The translations under genes were made by a program, and so were the position numbers. DNA of 64,000 bases from Vibrio pomeroyi (GTDB lineage Bacteria > Pseudomonadota > Gammaproteobacteria > Enterobacterales > Vibrionaceae): the NCBI RefSeq assembly GCF_024347595.1, contig NZ_AP025506.1, positions 1,240,001 to 1,304,000 of the forward strand, read 5' to 3'. The notes under the pieces were generated by a model. The model had not been told where the DNA came from and did not search any database. It saw nothing but the letters and a program-made list of their open reading frames with translations. Position 1 is the stretch's first letter. Each line of letters opens with the position of its first letter. Of the stretch, positions 7,976-17,013 are shown piece by piece.

Positions 7976-9190
7976 CTACATTTCGAACATAAACCAATAA
8001 CCGTATGCACAGATCAAAGCGGGCACACTCGAATACAAGGTGGCGATAAGCGCTGCTTTCGGTGCCATGGCAATTGCAGGGAATAACGCGTCACCATCAT
8101 TTGAAATCGCATTACCAACCTGAGCCGAAAGTGGCAGCGCACCCGACAGGTACAAGCTAGTGACCAATAATTGTGGACCACAGCCAGGTAGCAAACCCAT
8201 CAACACGCCCGCCAGGGGGAGCATGATCCCCCAACTTGAGAATAACGTCGCAAAATCCACATTTGCTAGCACAGAACCAAATTCGAAGAAAAGAAAGGCA
8301 ACCACAACCCACGCTGTGACAAAGTTGGTGTCTTGAGCGGTTTTTTGCAGTGGATGAGAGCCTAAACATTTCTCATCTTCACTTACTGCTGATTTGTAAT
8401 CTTCAATTTCTCGAGTCAGGCCCCATAGAAACATGGAGCTAATCAGTAAAATTGTTCCCGCCCATTCCATCGACATTTCAGGCAACGCGAGTAACTCGTT
8501 GACGTCCACTTGAAAAGAGCCAAGTAGGGCCACTGCAGCGCCGGGAATAATCAGCACCGACCATAGGTAGCCTTGCAGGTTGATCGCCTTTTTAGAGACG
8601 GATTCTTTGTCTTGGGATTGAGATGAGCACCTGCGAACAGCTTCATTTTGCTCAGCCTGTTTTGGACGTAAGAAGTCATCCGCATGGAATAGGTTAATGA
8701 TTCGACCTGACGCCGTGCCCACAATTACGCCCATCGCCATCATAGCTAAACCGGTTTTGGGTTCACTTGCTATCAACAAGAAGGCAGCATCGCCCATGGT
8801 GGAGACTAGCACGGCCACAACCGCACCAAACCCGAGTTTGCCGGATATAAATTGCGTGGTCACCACAATCGCACCGCCACAACCGGGTAAAGCCCCCATG
8901 AGTGCAGCAAATACTACTTGGTTTGAACGAGACTGATGCACAAGCTTGTTGAAGACGTTGTCTTTGTTGATGTAAAGGCTTAACCAGTGGTAAATCGCCA
9001 AGGTTAAAGCAACATAGCAAGACACTGCCCAGAACGCGTCTGACAGAGTGGTCACCGTCAATTCACGTGTAGCGGGAGCTGCCACAAGAGCGGCAAGTGA
9101 GATAGGTAATAGCAGTCGCTTAAATGACAGTGAAAACTGAGTTGTTTTCGAAGCACGACTGCTTGGCAAAAAAGAGATTAGACGATCCAT
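7976..9190 (-). CDS. Putative manganese exporter (MneA-type, LPGCG-repeat membrane protein)
   Basis: This is a 404-residue polytopic inner-membrane protein with about ten hydrophobic segments. It shows an internal duplication. The first half has LPGCGGA (about residue 100) followed by SGKLGFGA and MGDAAF. The second half has LPGCGPQ (about residue 335) followed by SGALPLSA and NDGDALF. Each half therefore carries one LPGCG loop and one GDA motif, as expected for an inverted- or tandem-repeat transporter with the motifs lining the substrate site. I recall this pattern from the V. cholerae manganese export protein MneA; the assignment is from memory. Its divergent neighbour is the manganese-dependent enzyme PpaC and a Fur-type box lies 44 bases upstream, both of which fit a metal role. 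Confidence 0.65.
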   Translation of the reverse strand: MDRLISFLPSSRASKTTQFSLSFKRLLLPISLAALVAAPATRELTVTTLSDAFWAVSCYVALTLAIYHWLSLYINKDNVFNKLVHQSRSNQVVFAALMGALPGCGGAIVVTTQFISGKLGFGAVVAVLVSTMGDAAFLLIASEPKTGLAMMAMGVIVGTASGRIINLFHADDFLRPKQAEQNEAVRRCSSQSQDKESVSKKAINLQGYLWSVLIIPGAAVALLGSFQVDVNELLALPEMSMEWAGTILLISSMFLWGLTREIEDYKSAVSEDEKCLGSHPLQKTAQDTNFVTAWVVVAFLFFEFGSVLANVDFATLFSSWGIMLPLAGVLMGLLPGCGPQLLVTSLYLSGALPLSAQVGNAISNDGDALFPAIAMAPKAALIATLYSSVPALICAYGYWFMFEM

Positions 9191-9233
9191 AGGTGTTACT
9201 CAAAATTAGTGGCTTAAGATAAATATATACGAA

Positions 9234-9248
9234 TGATAATAATTATCA
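9234..9248. promoter_or_regulatory. Perfect 7-1-7 Fur-type box
   Basis: TGATAAT-A-ATTATCA is a perfect 15-base inverted repeat identical to the core Fur box, and the flanks extend the match to about 18 of 19 consensus positions. It lies 44 bases before the exporter start and about 145 before ppaC. Fur (iron) is the expected ligand in vibrios; a manganese-responsive Fur homologue is the alternative. Confidence 0.75.
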
Positions 9249-9391
9249 ATTGCATTTGTTGTTTTTTTATCTATTGTTACTATTGGCTAAACCTAGGAAA
9301 CATGACCAATCTAAAAAAATGAGGTAAAGTATGGCTAATAAAGAGAGGCTCTAAAGGTAGAGTCATAATTGTTAGTGTAATAGGAAGAAAC

Positions 9392-10297
9392 ATGATTTTA
9401 GTTGTTGGTCACAAAAACCCTGATAGTGACAGTATTTGTAGTGCGTTAGTTGCAACAGAGCTTCTTAAAGCTCGTGGCGAGGAAGCGACACCAATTCGCC
9501 AAGGCGAGATCAACCGCGAAACTCAACACATTCTAGAAGTCGCTGGTGCTGAAAAGCCAGAGCTTCGTACTTCTGTTGCTGGTGAGAAAATCTGGCTAGT
9601 TGACTACTCAGATCTAGCACAAGCACCAGACGATGTTGCTGATGCAGAGATCGTAGGTATTGTCGATCACCACCGTCTAGGCGACGTGATGACAGTAAAC
9701 CCAATGGAAGCTTGGATCTGGCCTGTTGGTTGTACAAACACTGTACTTTTCAACATGTTCAAGATTGAAGGTCACGCTATCTCTCAACAAATCGCTAAGC
9801 TAATGATGTCTGCAATTCTTTCAGACACCGTTGGTTTCGCATCTCCAACATGTACTCAAAAAGACAAAGACGCGGTTGCTGAACTTGCTGAAATCGCAGG
9901 TGTAGAAGACGTTGATGCATTCATCAAAGCACTTCTAATCGCTAAAACAAACATCGAAGGCCTATCTGCTGCACAGCTAGTAGAAAAAGACCTTAAAGGT
10001 TACCCATTCAACGGTCGCGATGTTGTTGTTGGTCAAGTTGAGCTTGCGACTCTTGAGCAAGTAGACGGTATGATCGAAGCTCTAGAAGCTGATCTTGAAG
10101 AGCGTTGTGAGAAAGACGGTCTAGCATTTGCTGCGGTAATGCTAACTGACATCACTACTGCGCAAACTCGTCTTCTTTACAAAGGTGAGTGGGCTGAGAA
10201 ATTGGTTAAGCACGAGAAAGACGGCGTATTGATGATGGAAAATACACTAAGCCGTAAGAAGCAAGGCTGGCCTTGGCTACAAGGTGAGCTTGTTTAA
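9392..10297 (+). CDS. ppaC: Manganese-dependent inorganic pyrophosphatase (family II)
   Basis: This cytoplasmic enzyme hydrolyses pyrophosphate to two phosphates and needs Mn2+ (or Co2+). It belongs to the DHH phosphoesterase superfamily. Visible are the N-terminal GHKNPDSDS metal-binding motif (about residues 6-14), the DHH motif followed by RLGD (about residues 92-98), SDTVGF (about 149) and the C-terminal SRKKQ motif near residue 287 that binds substrate. The length of 301 residues is typical. It is monocistronic, with a terminator at 10317-10344. It sits divergent from a putative manganese exporter, a sensible pairing. Confidence 0.93.
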   Translation: MILVVGHKNPDSDSICSALVATELLKARGEEATPIRQGEINRETQHILEVAGAEKPELRTSVAGEKIWLVDYSDLAQAPDDVADAEIVGIVDHHRLGDVMTVNPMEAWIWPVGCTNTVLFNMFKIEGHAISQQIAKLMMSAILSDTVGFASPTCTQKDKDAVAELAEIAGVEDVDAFIKALLIAKTNIEGLSAAQLVEKDLKGYPFNGRDVVVGQVELATLEQVDGMIEALEADLEERCEKDGLAFAAVMLTDITTAQTRLLYKGEWAEKLVKHEKDGVLMMENTLSRKKQGWPWLQGELV

Positions 10298-10316
10298 TCA
10301 AGTCACTTAAATAATA

Positions 10317-10344
10317 AACGCCTGCTTATTTAGCAGGCGTTTTT
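10317..10344 (+). terminator. Intrinsic terminator after ppaC
   Basis: A 10-bp stem (10317-10326 with 10332-10341) around TATTT leads into a T run. Confidence 0.85.
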
Positions 10345-10438
10345 CTTTGAAGTAGCCTTTCTTCTCAATAGAAATATTTGAAGTTAATACTACTCAGCAT
10401 AAGATGAACAAAGTTACTGACTAACGTAGGAAATTAAG

Positions 10439-10828
10439 ATGACTACACAGCTAGACGATAAAAAAATCGCTGAAATTAATAAGTATACGGGTGAGCAACG
10501 CCTTAAATACTGTGTGAAAGAAATCGTAGCAAACCGTGAAGTATGGATCTTAACCGATGAACACGGTTGTGTAATGCTAAACACAGAAGACGAAGACTGT
10601 GTTCCAGTATGGCCAAACCAAGAGTTCGCGGAGTCGTGGGCAACGGGTGATTGGTCTGAATGTAAAGCTAAGTCTATCTCATTAAACAAATGGGACAGTC
10701 GCTGGACTAACGGTCTAGAAGACGATGAACTTGCTATCGTGGTATTCCCGAACGAGCAAGAAGAAGGCGTTATCCTGTTCCCTGATGAGTTCGACTTCGA
10801 GCTGAAGAAGCAGGCTGCTAAGCGATAA
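10439..10828 (+). CDS. DUF2750 family protein
   Basis: This is a small acidic cytoplasmic protein of 129 residues. The pattern VWILTDEHGCVML followed by VPVWP and the WPNQEFAESWA stretch is what I associate with the DUF2750 family of gammaproteobacteria; the function is not known. There is no signal peptide or membrane segment. It follows ppaC on the same strand but is separated by ppaC's terminator, so it is probably its own unit. A weak hairpin (10851-10876) lies beyond the stop. Confidence 0.8.
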   Translation: MTTQLDDKKIAEINKYTGEQRLKYCVKEIVANREVWILTDEHGCVMLNTEDEDCVPVWPNQEFAESWATGDWSECKAKSISLNKWDSRWTNGLEDDELAIVVFPNEQEEGVILFPDEFDFELKKQAAKR

Positions 10829-10850
10829 TCTTCTCGTAACATCATAAGTC

Positions 10851-10880
10851 AGCGTTGCCTTCTGCTAGGCAGCGCTTTAG
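10851..10880 (+). terminator. Weak terminator-like hairpin after the DUF2750 gene
   Basis: A 10-bp stem with one G-T pair (10851-10860 with 10867-10876) is followed by a broken T stretch. It is a weak candidate. Confidence 0.4.
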
Positions 10881-10924
10881 TTCTGTTTTATTACTTCAGC
10901 TCTCCGAAGAAAATAGAACTAACT

Positions 10925-11860
10925 TTATTTTTTCTTAATCGTCTTATCTTTTATTAGGTATATTGGCCTAGATTTGGTCTCCATATAGATTCTGCCTATG
11001 TACTCCCCTAGAACACCTATACTGATCAACTGAACTCCGCCAAAAAATACAATCGCAACAAATATGGAAGCAAAACCATCTGTATCACCACCCGTAATGA
11101 GCGTGTACAGTGTAATATACCCTCCATATATAAAAGCGATACTAGAGAAGATAAACCCAAGAAAGCCCCAAAATCGCAGTGGTACAATACTAAAGCTTGT
11201 TAGGCCATCTAAAGCATGACAAATAAGTTTTGTATAATTGAATTTTGTATTTCCAGAATGGCGCGCTACTCTGTCAAATTCAATGATAGCAACATCGTAA
11301 CCGACCCATGATAATAACCCTTGCATGTATCGGGAGCGTTCTTCCAAGGTATTAATAGCAGAAACAACATGTTGACTCATTAATCGGAAATCCCCAACAT
11401 TTGAATGAAGATGCTGGTCTCCGACCTTGTCCATCAAGTAATAGTAGAAGGTTGCTGAGTTTCTTTTAAGCCAAGAATCTTTTGATCGACTACCTCGCTT
11501 AGCGAGCACTATGTCTTTACCTGATTGCCATAGTTCGATCATTCTTGGAATTAGATTGGGTGGATCTTGCAGGTCAACATCCATTGGTATTACGGCGTCC
11601 CCTTTAGCGTAATTGAGTCCTGCTGTCAGTGCTGCGTCTTTGCCAAAGTTTCTCGTGAAGGATATAAACTCAATGTTGTTATATTCTTCCTTAATTCGTT
11701 TGATTTTTATCAAAGTAGAATCAATAGACCCATCATCGACAAATATTATCTCGAAGTCATAATCCAAATTGTCAAAAATTTTCGATATTTCTGATGTAAA
11801 AGGAAGTAAACTATTTTCCTCGTTAAATACAGGGCATATTATACTGATTAGTTTACTCAT
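10925..11860 (-). CDS. GtrB-like family 2 glycosyltransferase (polyprenyl-phosphate sugar synthase)
   Basis: Enzymes of this type move a sugar from a nucleotide donor to undecaprenyl phosphate on the inner face of the membrane, for later use on O-antigen or other surface glycans. The N-terminal GT-A domain shows the CPVFNEE start, VDDGSID (about residue 41) and the DVDLQDP metal/donor motif (about residue 94). The C-terminus has two membrane helices (about residues 225-290), the GtrB/DPM layout. Length 311 is typical. The start overlaps the end of the upstream 530-residue gene by 8 bases, so the two are coupled. The usual flippase gene gtrA is absent. Base composition is clearly more AT-rich than the flanks, a sign of transfer. 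Confidence 0.8.
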   Translation of the reverse strand: MSKLISIICPVFNEENSLLPFTSEISKIFDNLDYDFEIIFVDDGSIDSTLIKIKRIKEEYNNIEFISFTRNFGKDAALTAGLNYAKGDAVIPMDVDLQDPPNLIPRMIELWQSGKDIVLAKRGSRSKDSWLKRNSATFYYYLMDKVGDQHLHSNVGDFRLMSQHVVSAINTLEERSRYMQGLLSWVGYDVAIIEFDRVARHSGNTKFNYTKLICHALDGLTSFSIVPLRFWGFLGFIFSSIAFIYGGYITLYTLITGGDTDGFASIFVAIVFFGGVQLISIGVLGEYIGRIYMETKSRPIYLIKDKTIKKK

Positions 11861-13445
11861 CTAAAATCCTTTTGTAGATTGTAAACTCCATATCTCTGTA
11901 TTTTCTAATCATGATGGTATCAAATATTTCGTATTTATTTAATTCTTCAGAGATTACAGAGCTTGACCTAATGAAGTCTATAAATGAAAACCCTGACGGC
12001 AGCCTTTTAAGTTCTTCACTTGTTTCTATGATTATTATTTCAGGCGAATTAGACACTATGTCATTTTTTATAGATTCTATTACTAGCTTTAAAACCTCTT
12101 TGCTTTCCTCATTCTCACTATTAACGTGGTTAGGCAATGACCACATCGCAGGAAACTTGTTAACCCATTGCAACTGGCTATGCCTAGCTATCGAATTTAT
12201 AGGGTAAAGTGTTGTCGTTATTGCGAATACTTTATCTTGAGGAATAGAAGACAATGCTATTGAATTAAATAGAGGTGATAAATGACGGTTTTCCTCGTTA
12301 TCCAAAACGATATTAACTAAGCTGTCGATGTTGTTGTGATTGACGGACAATCTGCTGTTTGGCAGGACATTGTAGTAACTCATGCTATGTAAATAAACAA
12401 GGGAACAAATGGCTAAAGATAGAGGTATTATATCTTTTAATCTTCGTTTGCTGCGTAAACTAGCGAATGATGAATACATAAATAAAAAAACAAAAAATAA
12501 GGCTAGATTAGCGGTTAGGAGTAAGTGGTAGCTGAATCCGGTTCTGCCTATTAAAAAAGTTACAATAGAAGATAGATATATCAAAATAACATAAGTAACT
12601 GTAGTCATTAGAGGTGAGTTACGACTGTGTGTATAGATAAATCTTAATGGAAGAAAAGATACGAGTAGTAGGATAATAGGTAATAAGAAAAGATCTTCTA
12701 TTGAAATAAAATAAGACGAGTATGATGTAGAGGCTAATGGAACCACTGTCGAAAAATACGTTTCATGGTTAAAGTAAACAAACGACACATAGACTAAACC
12801 AAGTAACAATATTAAAAAATTTTCTTTCCTGAACAGTGTTTTAATGGATTTTAAATGATAGGAAAGATAGAGCTCAGATACTAAAAAGACTATTGAATAT
12901 TGTGGTTTTAATGAGATCGCCAAAGCTATAATTAGAATGTTAGCAACTATAACTTTTTTATTCGGACTTACTCCTAGTAGCCTTATTGATATCATGCTGC
13001 AATATGAAAGGAACGAACCGGTGATGATGTGTTCTCGTTGAAGAAAGTCATTAGGGAAAGTAAAGAAAAGACAGAAGGATAGAGTTAAGGCGATTAATAA
13101 TCCATTTTTTATGTTAATAAAATTGTATAGTATTATACTAGAGCATAAAAATATGTAGATTAACATCCCCACTCTTAACGCTGATATATCATTGATATGT
13201 AAAACAGAACCAATTGAGATGAATAGCTTGTAAATATAAACAATGAGAGGGGGATTAACTTCATAGAATTGAAGGTAAAAATCACTACCTTCTGAATAAA
13301 TAGCCATTTGTGATAAGAAAGAGACATCCGCATTTAGAATCATGGATGACTGGATGTAAAAAGCCTGAACGGAGAATAGAAAAATCAGGCATATACCTAA
13401 ATTATAAGATCGCCACTTAAAAGGCTGTTTGATTTGGTCTTCCAA
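11853..13445 (-). CDS. Large polytopic membrane protein, probable GT-C type glycosyltransferase
   Basis: These 530 residues have about ten hydrophobic segments in the first 355 and a soluble C-terminal domain. I do not recognise a named family. Its architecture, a first periplasmic loop after helix 1 containing acidic residues (Asp at about residue 40, Glu-Val-Asn at about 61-63), is like GT-C enzymes that take lipid-linked sugars. It is coupled to the GtrB-like gene, so it probably transfers that sugar to a surface glycan. The start codon is TTG, supported by a strong AAGGAG site 6 bases upstream. The gene is very AT-rich compared with its neighbours. Function is inferred from layout and context only. 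Confidence 0.65.
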   Translation of the reverse strand: MEDQIKQPFKWRSYNLGICLIFLFSVQAFYIQSSMILNADVSFLSQMAIYSEGSDFYLQFYEVNPPLIVYIYKLFISIGSVLHINDISALRVGMLIYIFLCSSIILYNFINIKNGLLIALTLSFCLFFTFPNDFLQREHIITGSFLSYCSMISIRLLGVSPNKKVIVANILIIALAISLKPQYSIVFLVSELYLSYHLKSIKTLFRKENFLILLLGLVYVSFVYFNHETYFSTVVPLASTSYSSYFISIEDLFLLPIILLLVSFLPLRFIYTHSRNSPLMTTVTYVILIYLSSIVTFLIGRTGFSYHLLLTANLALFFVFLFMYSSFASLRSKRRLKDIIPLSLAICSLVYLHSMSYYNVLPNSRLSVNHNNIDSLVNIVLDNEENRHLSPLFNSIALSSIPQDKVFAITTTLYPINSIARHSQLQWVNKFPAMWSLPNHVNSENEESKEVLKLVIESIKNDIVSNSPEIIIIETSEELKRLPSGFSFIDFIRSSSVISEELNKYEIFDTIMIRKYRDMEFTIYKRILDE

Positions 13446-13524
13446 GCGGTCTCCTTTCCTTTTAATCCGTTTAAACTATTGTAGGAAAGAATTTTTGGTT
13501 TCACCGTTTATTTTGATAGTTTTG

Positions 13525-14304
13525 TTAATACCCAATCAACTGATACAAAGGTGCTTGTTGTGCGTCTTTTGCTGCTCGTTGAAGTACGCCTGTTTCGCTG
13601 TATTTCTTTAGAATCTTTTTCACCACAGGCTTAGCTTGTGCTTTGGTCATTCCCGCTTTTAATTCTGGTTCATACAACATCTTTAGTAGCACCACATCTA
13701 ATGGCGATAATAAGTCCTCTGGCGTGTGATCATTGAAGATAGAAGGGTAGGCTTTATCGGAATCGTTAGGTAGCCCTAGCACCTGCGTTATCTCCTCTAC
13801 GATACAGGCGACAAGCTTGCCTCGCTGTCTTGCTTGGTCAACGGGGATAATAATCCCAGCATAAATAATCTCACCTTTGGAGTTAGTTCGATAACCAGCA
13901 GTACAGATAGCGCTGTTTAGGTGCTGTGTCGATTTAAGCTTGAGTATGGTTTTAGATTCCGCTATCCAGTTGCTTTGCCTTGTGTATATCCATTTAACAT
14001 TGGCTTCGGACTCTTTGCTGACGATTTTGATGGGGTGTTGTGTCACTTCGGATAAGTGCTGGATATGAAGTTCTGTGAGTTCTTGATGGAGTTCTTTGTC
14101 GCCGACTTGGTGATCAACCCATATCTTGATAGGTTGCTTCCATTTAGCGAGTGGTTTATTACCTTGGGAGTATTCGTGTTGCAGCGCGACGTTGTAGAAG
14201 GCCGTTTCTACGAACGACTTATCTAACCAAGTGAGTGGTGTACTTATGGCATGGAAGGAAACAACCGCAAGCAAGAGGGGAAGCATTGAAGCTTTTGTTA
14301 GCAT
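13525..14304 (-). CDS. Exported DUF2927 family protein
   Basis: A 259-residue protein with an N-terminal signal peptide (hydrophobic residues 7-20), so probably periplasmic. The central part contains ACIVEEITQVLGLPND (about residues 186-201), with an E-E-x-x-Q pattern where zinc peptidases would have HExxH. This arrangement is typical of DUF2927 proteins, which resemble metallopeptidases but may lack the full zinc site. The role is unknown. It has a good ribosome binding site (GAGGGG). It lies 42 bases downstream of sapF on the same strand and could be read through from the sap operon. Confidence 0.75.
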   Translation of the reverse strand: MLTKASMLPLLLAVVSFHAISTPLTWLDKSFVETAFYNVALQHEYSQGNKPLAKWKQPIKIWVDHQVGDKELHQELTELHIQHLSEVTQHPIKIVSKESEANVKWIYTRQSNWIAESKTILKLKSTQHLNSAICTAGYRTNSKGEIIYAGIIIPVDQARQRGKLVACIVEEITQVLGLPNDSDKAYPSIFNDHTPEDLLSPLDVVLLKMLYEPELKAGMTKAQAKPVVKKILKKYSETGVLQRAAKDAQQAPLYQLIGY

Positions 14305-14345
14305 GCGTTACCCCTCTAGTGGCGAGTTAAAAAAGCGAAACCAGT

Positions 14346-15128
14346 CTAGTGGTTTGGCGCTTTGGAGAAATGGCTCTCAACCAGTCTTTGAGTGATTTGG
14401 TGAGTTGGGTTGGTCAGCACTTGATCCGTTTCACCACTCTCAACCACATCACCTTCGTGCATCACGATGATCTTGTCGGTGATGTGTTTAACAATACCGA
14501 GGTGCTGAGATACGTAAACGAACGACACGCCCATCTCTTCTTGCAATTCTAAGAACAAATTGATGATTTGAGAGCGCATCGCCATGTCTAAACCATTCAA
14601 CGCTTCATCAGCAACGATGATCGATGGTTGAAGTATTAACGCACGAGCCAAACAAACCCTCTGTTTCTGACCCGCAGCAAGCATCTGAGGGTAGAAGTAA
14701 GCATGTTCCGGTAGAAGACCAACACGCAACAACGTGTCTTTCACACGACGCATACGGGCTTCTGGAGGCATGTTGGTGTTTCGCTTCAATGGGCCTTCAA
14801 GAATACGACCAATCTGAATGCGTGGGTTAAGCGATGTGTTCGGATCTTGGAAGATCATGCGAATTAGCTTACAGCGAGTCGAGTAGTCTTTATGCTCTAG
14901 CTTTTCACCATTCACACGAATCTCGCCTGCAGTTGGCTCTACCATGCCTGCTAGCATTCTCGCTAATGTCGATTTCCCTGAGCCATTCTGGCCGATAAAA
15001 CCAATCGTCTGTCCGGCTTCAAGACTAAAGCTCACTGGCTTTACGGCTTGATGAATCTTCTTACGGAAAAGACCAGAGCGAGTCGTAAAGTCTTTAGATA
15101 GATCACTGACTTCTAATAATGCACTCAT
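14346..15128 (-). CDS. sapF: Peptide ABC transporter ATPase SapF
   Basis: This is one of the two ATPases of the Sap importer, associated in enterobacteria with resistance to antimicrobial peptides and with potassium and heme/peptide uptake; in E. coli it has also been linked to putrescine export. The Walker A motif GQNGSGKS is at about residue 47 and Walker [13 protein letters not shown] near residue 170. The usual LSGGQ signature is altered to MLAAGQKQR near residue 150, a change I also recall in SapF homologues. Its start overlaps the end of sapD by 4 bases. It is the last gene of sapABCDF. Confidence 0.9.
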   Translation of the reverse strand: MSALLEVSDLSKDFTTRSGLFRKKIHQAVKPVSFSLEAGQTIGFIGQNGSGKSTLARMLAGMVEPTAGEIRVNGEKLEHKDYSTRCKLIRMIFQDPNTSLNPRIQIGRILEGPLKRNTNMPPEARMRRVKDTLLRVGLLPEHAYFYPQMLAAGQKQRVCLARALILQPSIIVADEALNGLDMAMRSQIINLFLELQEEMGVSFVYVSQHLGIVKHITDKIIVMHEGDVVESGETDQVLTNPTHQITQRLVESHFSKAPNH

Positions 15129-16126
15129 GATTTCTTTTTCTTCTCCATATTCAGAGGGAAGTGACAGTTAAACTTGTGGTTTTTGATGCGCTTGGTGTGT
15201 GGGATCTCGACACACTGTCTCTGCGCGTATGGGCAACGTGGTCCCAACCGACAACCAATCGGAAGGTGTTGTAACGGTGGAATCGACCCCGGCAGCGACT
15301 GAAGCTTCTCTTTGTGAGGGATCCAGTCGTTAAAGTCTGGCATCGCTTTCAATAGCGCAACCGTGTAAGGGTGTTTAGGCGCATCCAAAAGCTTTTGCGT
15401 GTCAGCCGATTCAACAGACTGTCCACAGTACATAACGGTAATACGAGTCGCCCATTGGGTAATGGTGGTTAAGTCATGACCAATCAGAACAATCGTCGTG
15501 TTATTGAGCTGATTCATTCGACTCAACAAACGCAGTATTTGAGACTGTGTAATTGGGTCTAAATCGTTGGTTGGTTCATCGGCAATCAAGACTTTTGGCT
15601 TGGCTGCGATCGCCATGGCAATCATCACTTTTTGACATTCACCATCGGTCAGCTCATATGAGTAGCTGTCCATTAGACGTGAGTGATCTTTGATACCGAC
15701 TTTGTGCAGTAGTGCTATCGCTTGCTTCTTACGCCACTTAAATCGTTGCCACCAACGACCTTCAAATGCGTGAGAAGGAATCGCTTCGATCAGTTGATGT
15801 CCCACTTTTTCGGAAGGATCAAGACACGTTGATGGTTCTTGGAAGATCATCGCGATATCACGAGCAATAACACGTCTGCGCTCTTTAGGCGTCAGTTGGA
15901 GTAAGTCAACGTTCCCCAGTCGCATTCGGTCAGCTGAGACCTTCCAGTTTTCCTTACAAACACCAACGATCGCTTTCGCAACCAAACTTTTACCAGAGCC
16001 GGATTCGCCTACTAGACCACGAATTTCCCCTTCATTGAGGGTAATACTCATTCGATCTACCGCTTTAACCATCCCTTGAGGAGTCTCAATCTCGATGGTT
16101 AGATGTCGAATATCAAGTAACGGCAT
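15125..16126 (-). CDS. sapD: Peptide ABC transporter ATPase SapD
   Basis: This is the second ATPase of the Sap system, of the OppD/DppD type. Walker A GESGSGKS lies at about residue 40 and Walker [13 protein letters not shown] near residue 185. The signature region reads ELTDGECQK instead of LSGGQ, as SapD proteins tend to. The C-terminal oligopeptide-transporter extension has the Cys-rich pattern [14 protein letters not shown] (about residues 290-303), which in the Opp/Dpp ATPases binds an iron-sulfur cluster. Stop and start codons overlap with sapC (TAATG) and with sapF, so translation is coupled. Confidence 0.92.
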   Translation of the reverse strand: MPLLDIRHLTIEIETPQGMVKAVDRMSITLNEGEIRGLVGESGSGKSLVAKAIVGVCKENWKVSADRMRLGNVDLLQLTPKERRRVIARDIAMIFQEPSTCLDPSEKVGHQLIEAIPSHAFEGRWWQRFKWRKKQAIALLHKVGIKDHSRLMDSYSYELTDGECQKVMIAMAIAAKPKVLIADEPTNDLDPITQSQILRLLSRMNQLNNTTIVLIGHDLTTITQWATRITVMYCGQSVESADTQKLLDAPKHPYTVALLKAMPDFNDWIPHKEKLQSLPGSIPPLQHLPIGCRLGPRCPYAQRQCVEIPHTKRIKNHKFNCHFPLNMEKKKKS

Positions 16127-17013
16127 TATTCGATTCCTGCGTTTAGCGCTTGGCGAACACCTTCACCGACAAGGTTAATCACGATCACTGTAAACATAAT
16201 AGCTAAGCCGGGTAGGGTTACTGTCCATGGTGCTAGGTAAATCAATTCTACTGAATCACCCAAAATTGAGCCCCATTCTGTACTTGGTGCTTGAGCGCCA
16301 AGACCAAGGAAGCCCAATGCTGTGATATCAAGAATCGCCACTGATAATGCCAATGTCACTTCTAGTGCAACCACGGTAAGAATATTGGGAACAATCGAAT
16401 TCCATAACAGATAAAAGTCGTTCGCACCATCAAGGCGAGAAGCGAGAATGTAGTCTTTCTCTACTTCGGCATGCACGGCAATGTATACCGAGCGTATAAA
16501 CCTCGGTATTAGTGCCAAACAGATGGCAAGCAGGATATTAAATTCACCAAATCCAAGAAAGGCCACGAAGATAATTGCCAGTAGCAACGATGGAATCGAC
16601 ATAACCGTATCAAGCAGGTGGTTGAGCGTGCTTGATAGCAGTCCGCGAGTCATACCAGCAAGTACGCCAATCAGGCAGCCAATCACAGCCGCGATAAAGG
16701 TGATAACAACTGCAGCACCGAAAGTCAGCTGAGAGCCAATAATCAGACGAGAAAGAATGTCTCTGCCCAAATCATCAGTACCTAGGAAGTATTCAACGGT
16801 GCCTGCTGGATCCCAAGAAGGCGGCGTTAATAGATGCCCGGTTTGTTCTTGAGAGTCGTGCGGCGCAAGCCATGGTGAAGTGACGGTAACCAGAATGATA
16901 AGCACCAAACACCACAGGCCAAACATCGCTAGATTATTGGCACGGAAGCTTCGCCAGAAACGTTCGAACTGGGTTGGAATCTGTTCTTCTTGGTAGACGT
17001 TATTTGTTAGCAT
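16126..17013 (-). CDS. sapC: Peptide ABC transporter permease SapC
   Basis: An inner-membrane permease of the DppC type, 295 residues. It has an N-terminal helix (about residues 30-50), a periplasmic stretch with the [13 protein letters not shown] motif (about 78-90) common to DppC-like permeases, and five further helices. The cytoplasmic EAA-like loop is near residues 185-205. It pairs with SapB in the membrane. Its first 14 bases overlap the end of sapB, so the two are co-translated. Confidence 0.92.
   Translation of the reverse strand: MLTNNVYQEEQIPTQFERFWRSFRANNLAMFGLWCLVLIILVTVTSPWLAPHDSQEQTGHLLTPPSWDPAGTVEYFLGTDDLGRDILSRLIIGSQLTFGAAVVITFIAAVIGCLIGVLAGMTRGLLSSTLNHLLDTVMSIPSLLLAIIFVAFLGFGEFNILLAICLALIPRFIRSVYIAVHAEVEKDYILASRLDGANDFYLLWNSIVPNILTVVALEVTLALSVAILDITALGFLGLGAQAPSTEWGSILGDSVELIYLAPWTVTLPGLAIMFTVIVINLVGEGVRQALNAGIE

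Noticed and set aside
10414..10845. A 143-codon open frame on the minus strand covering the DUF2750 gene
   Set aside because: It is exactly antisense to a recognisable protein gene, has Ser-rich low-information translation and no ribosome site. A shadow frame.
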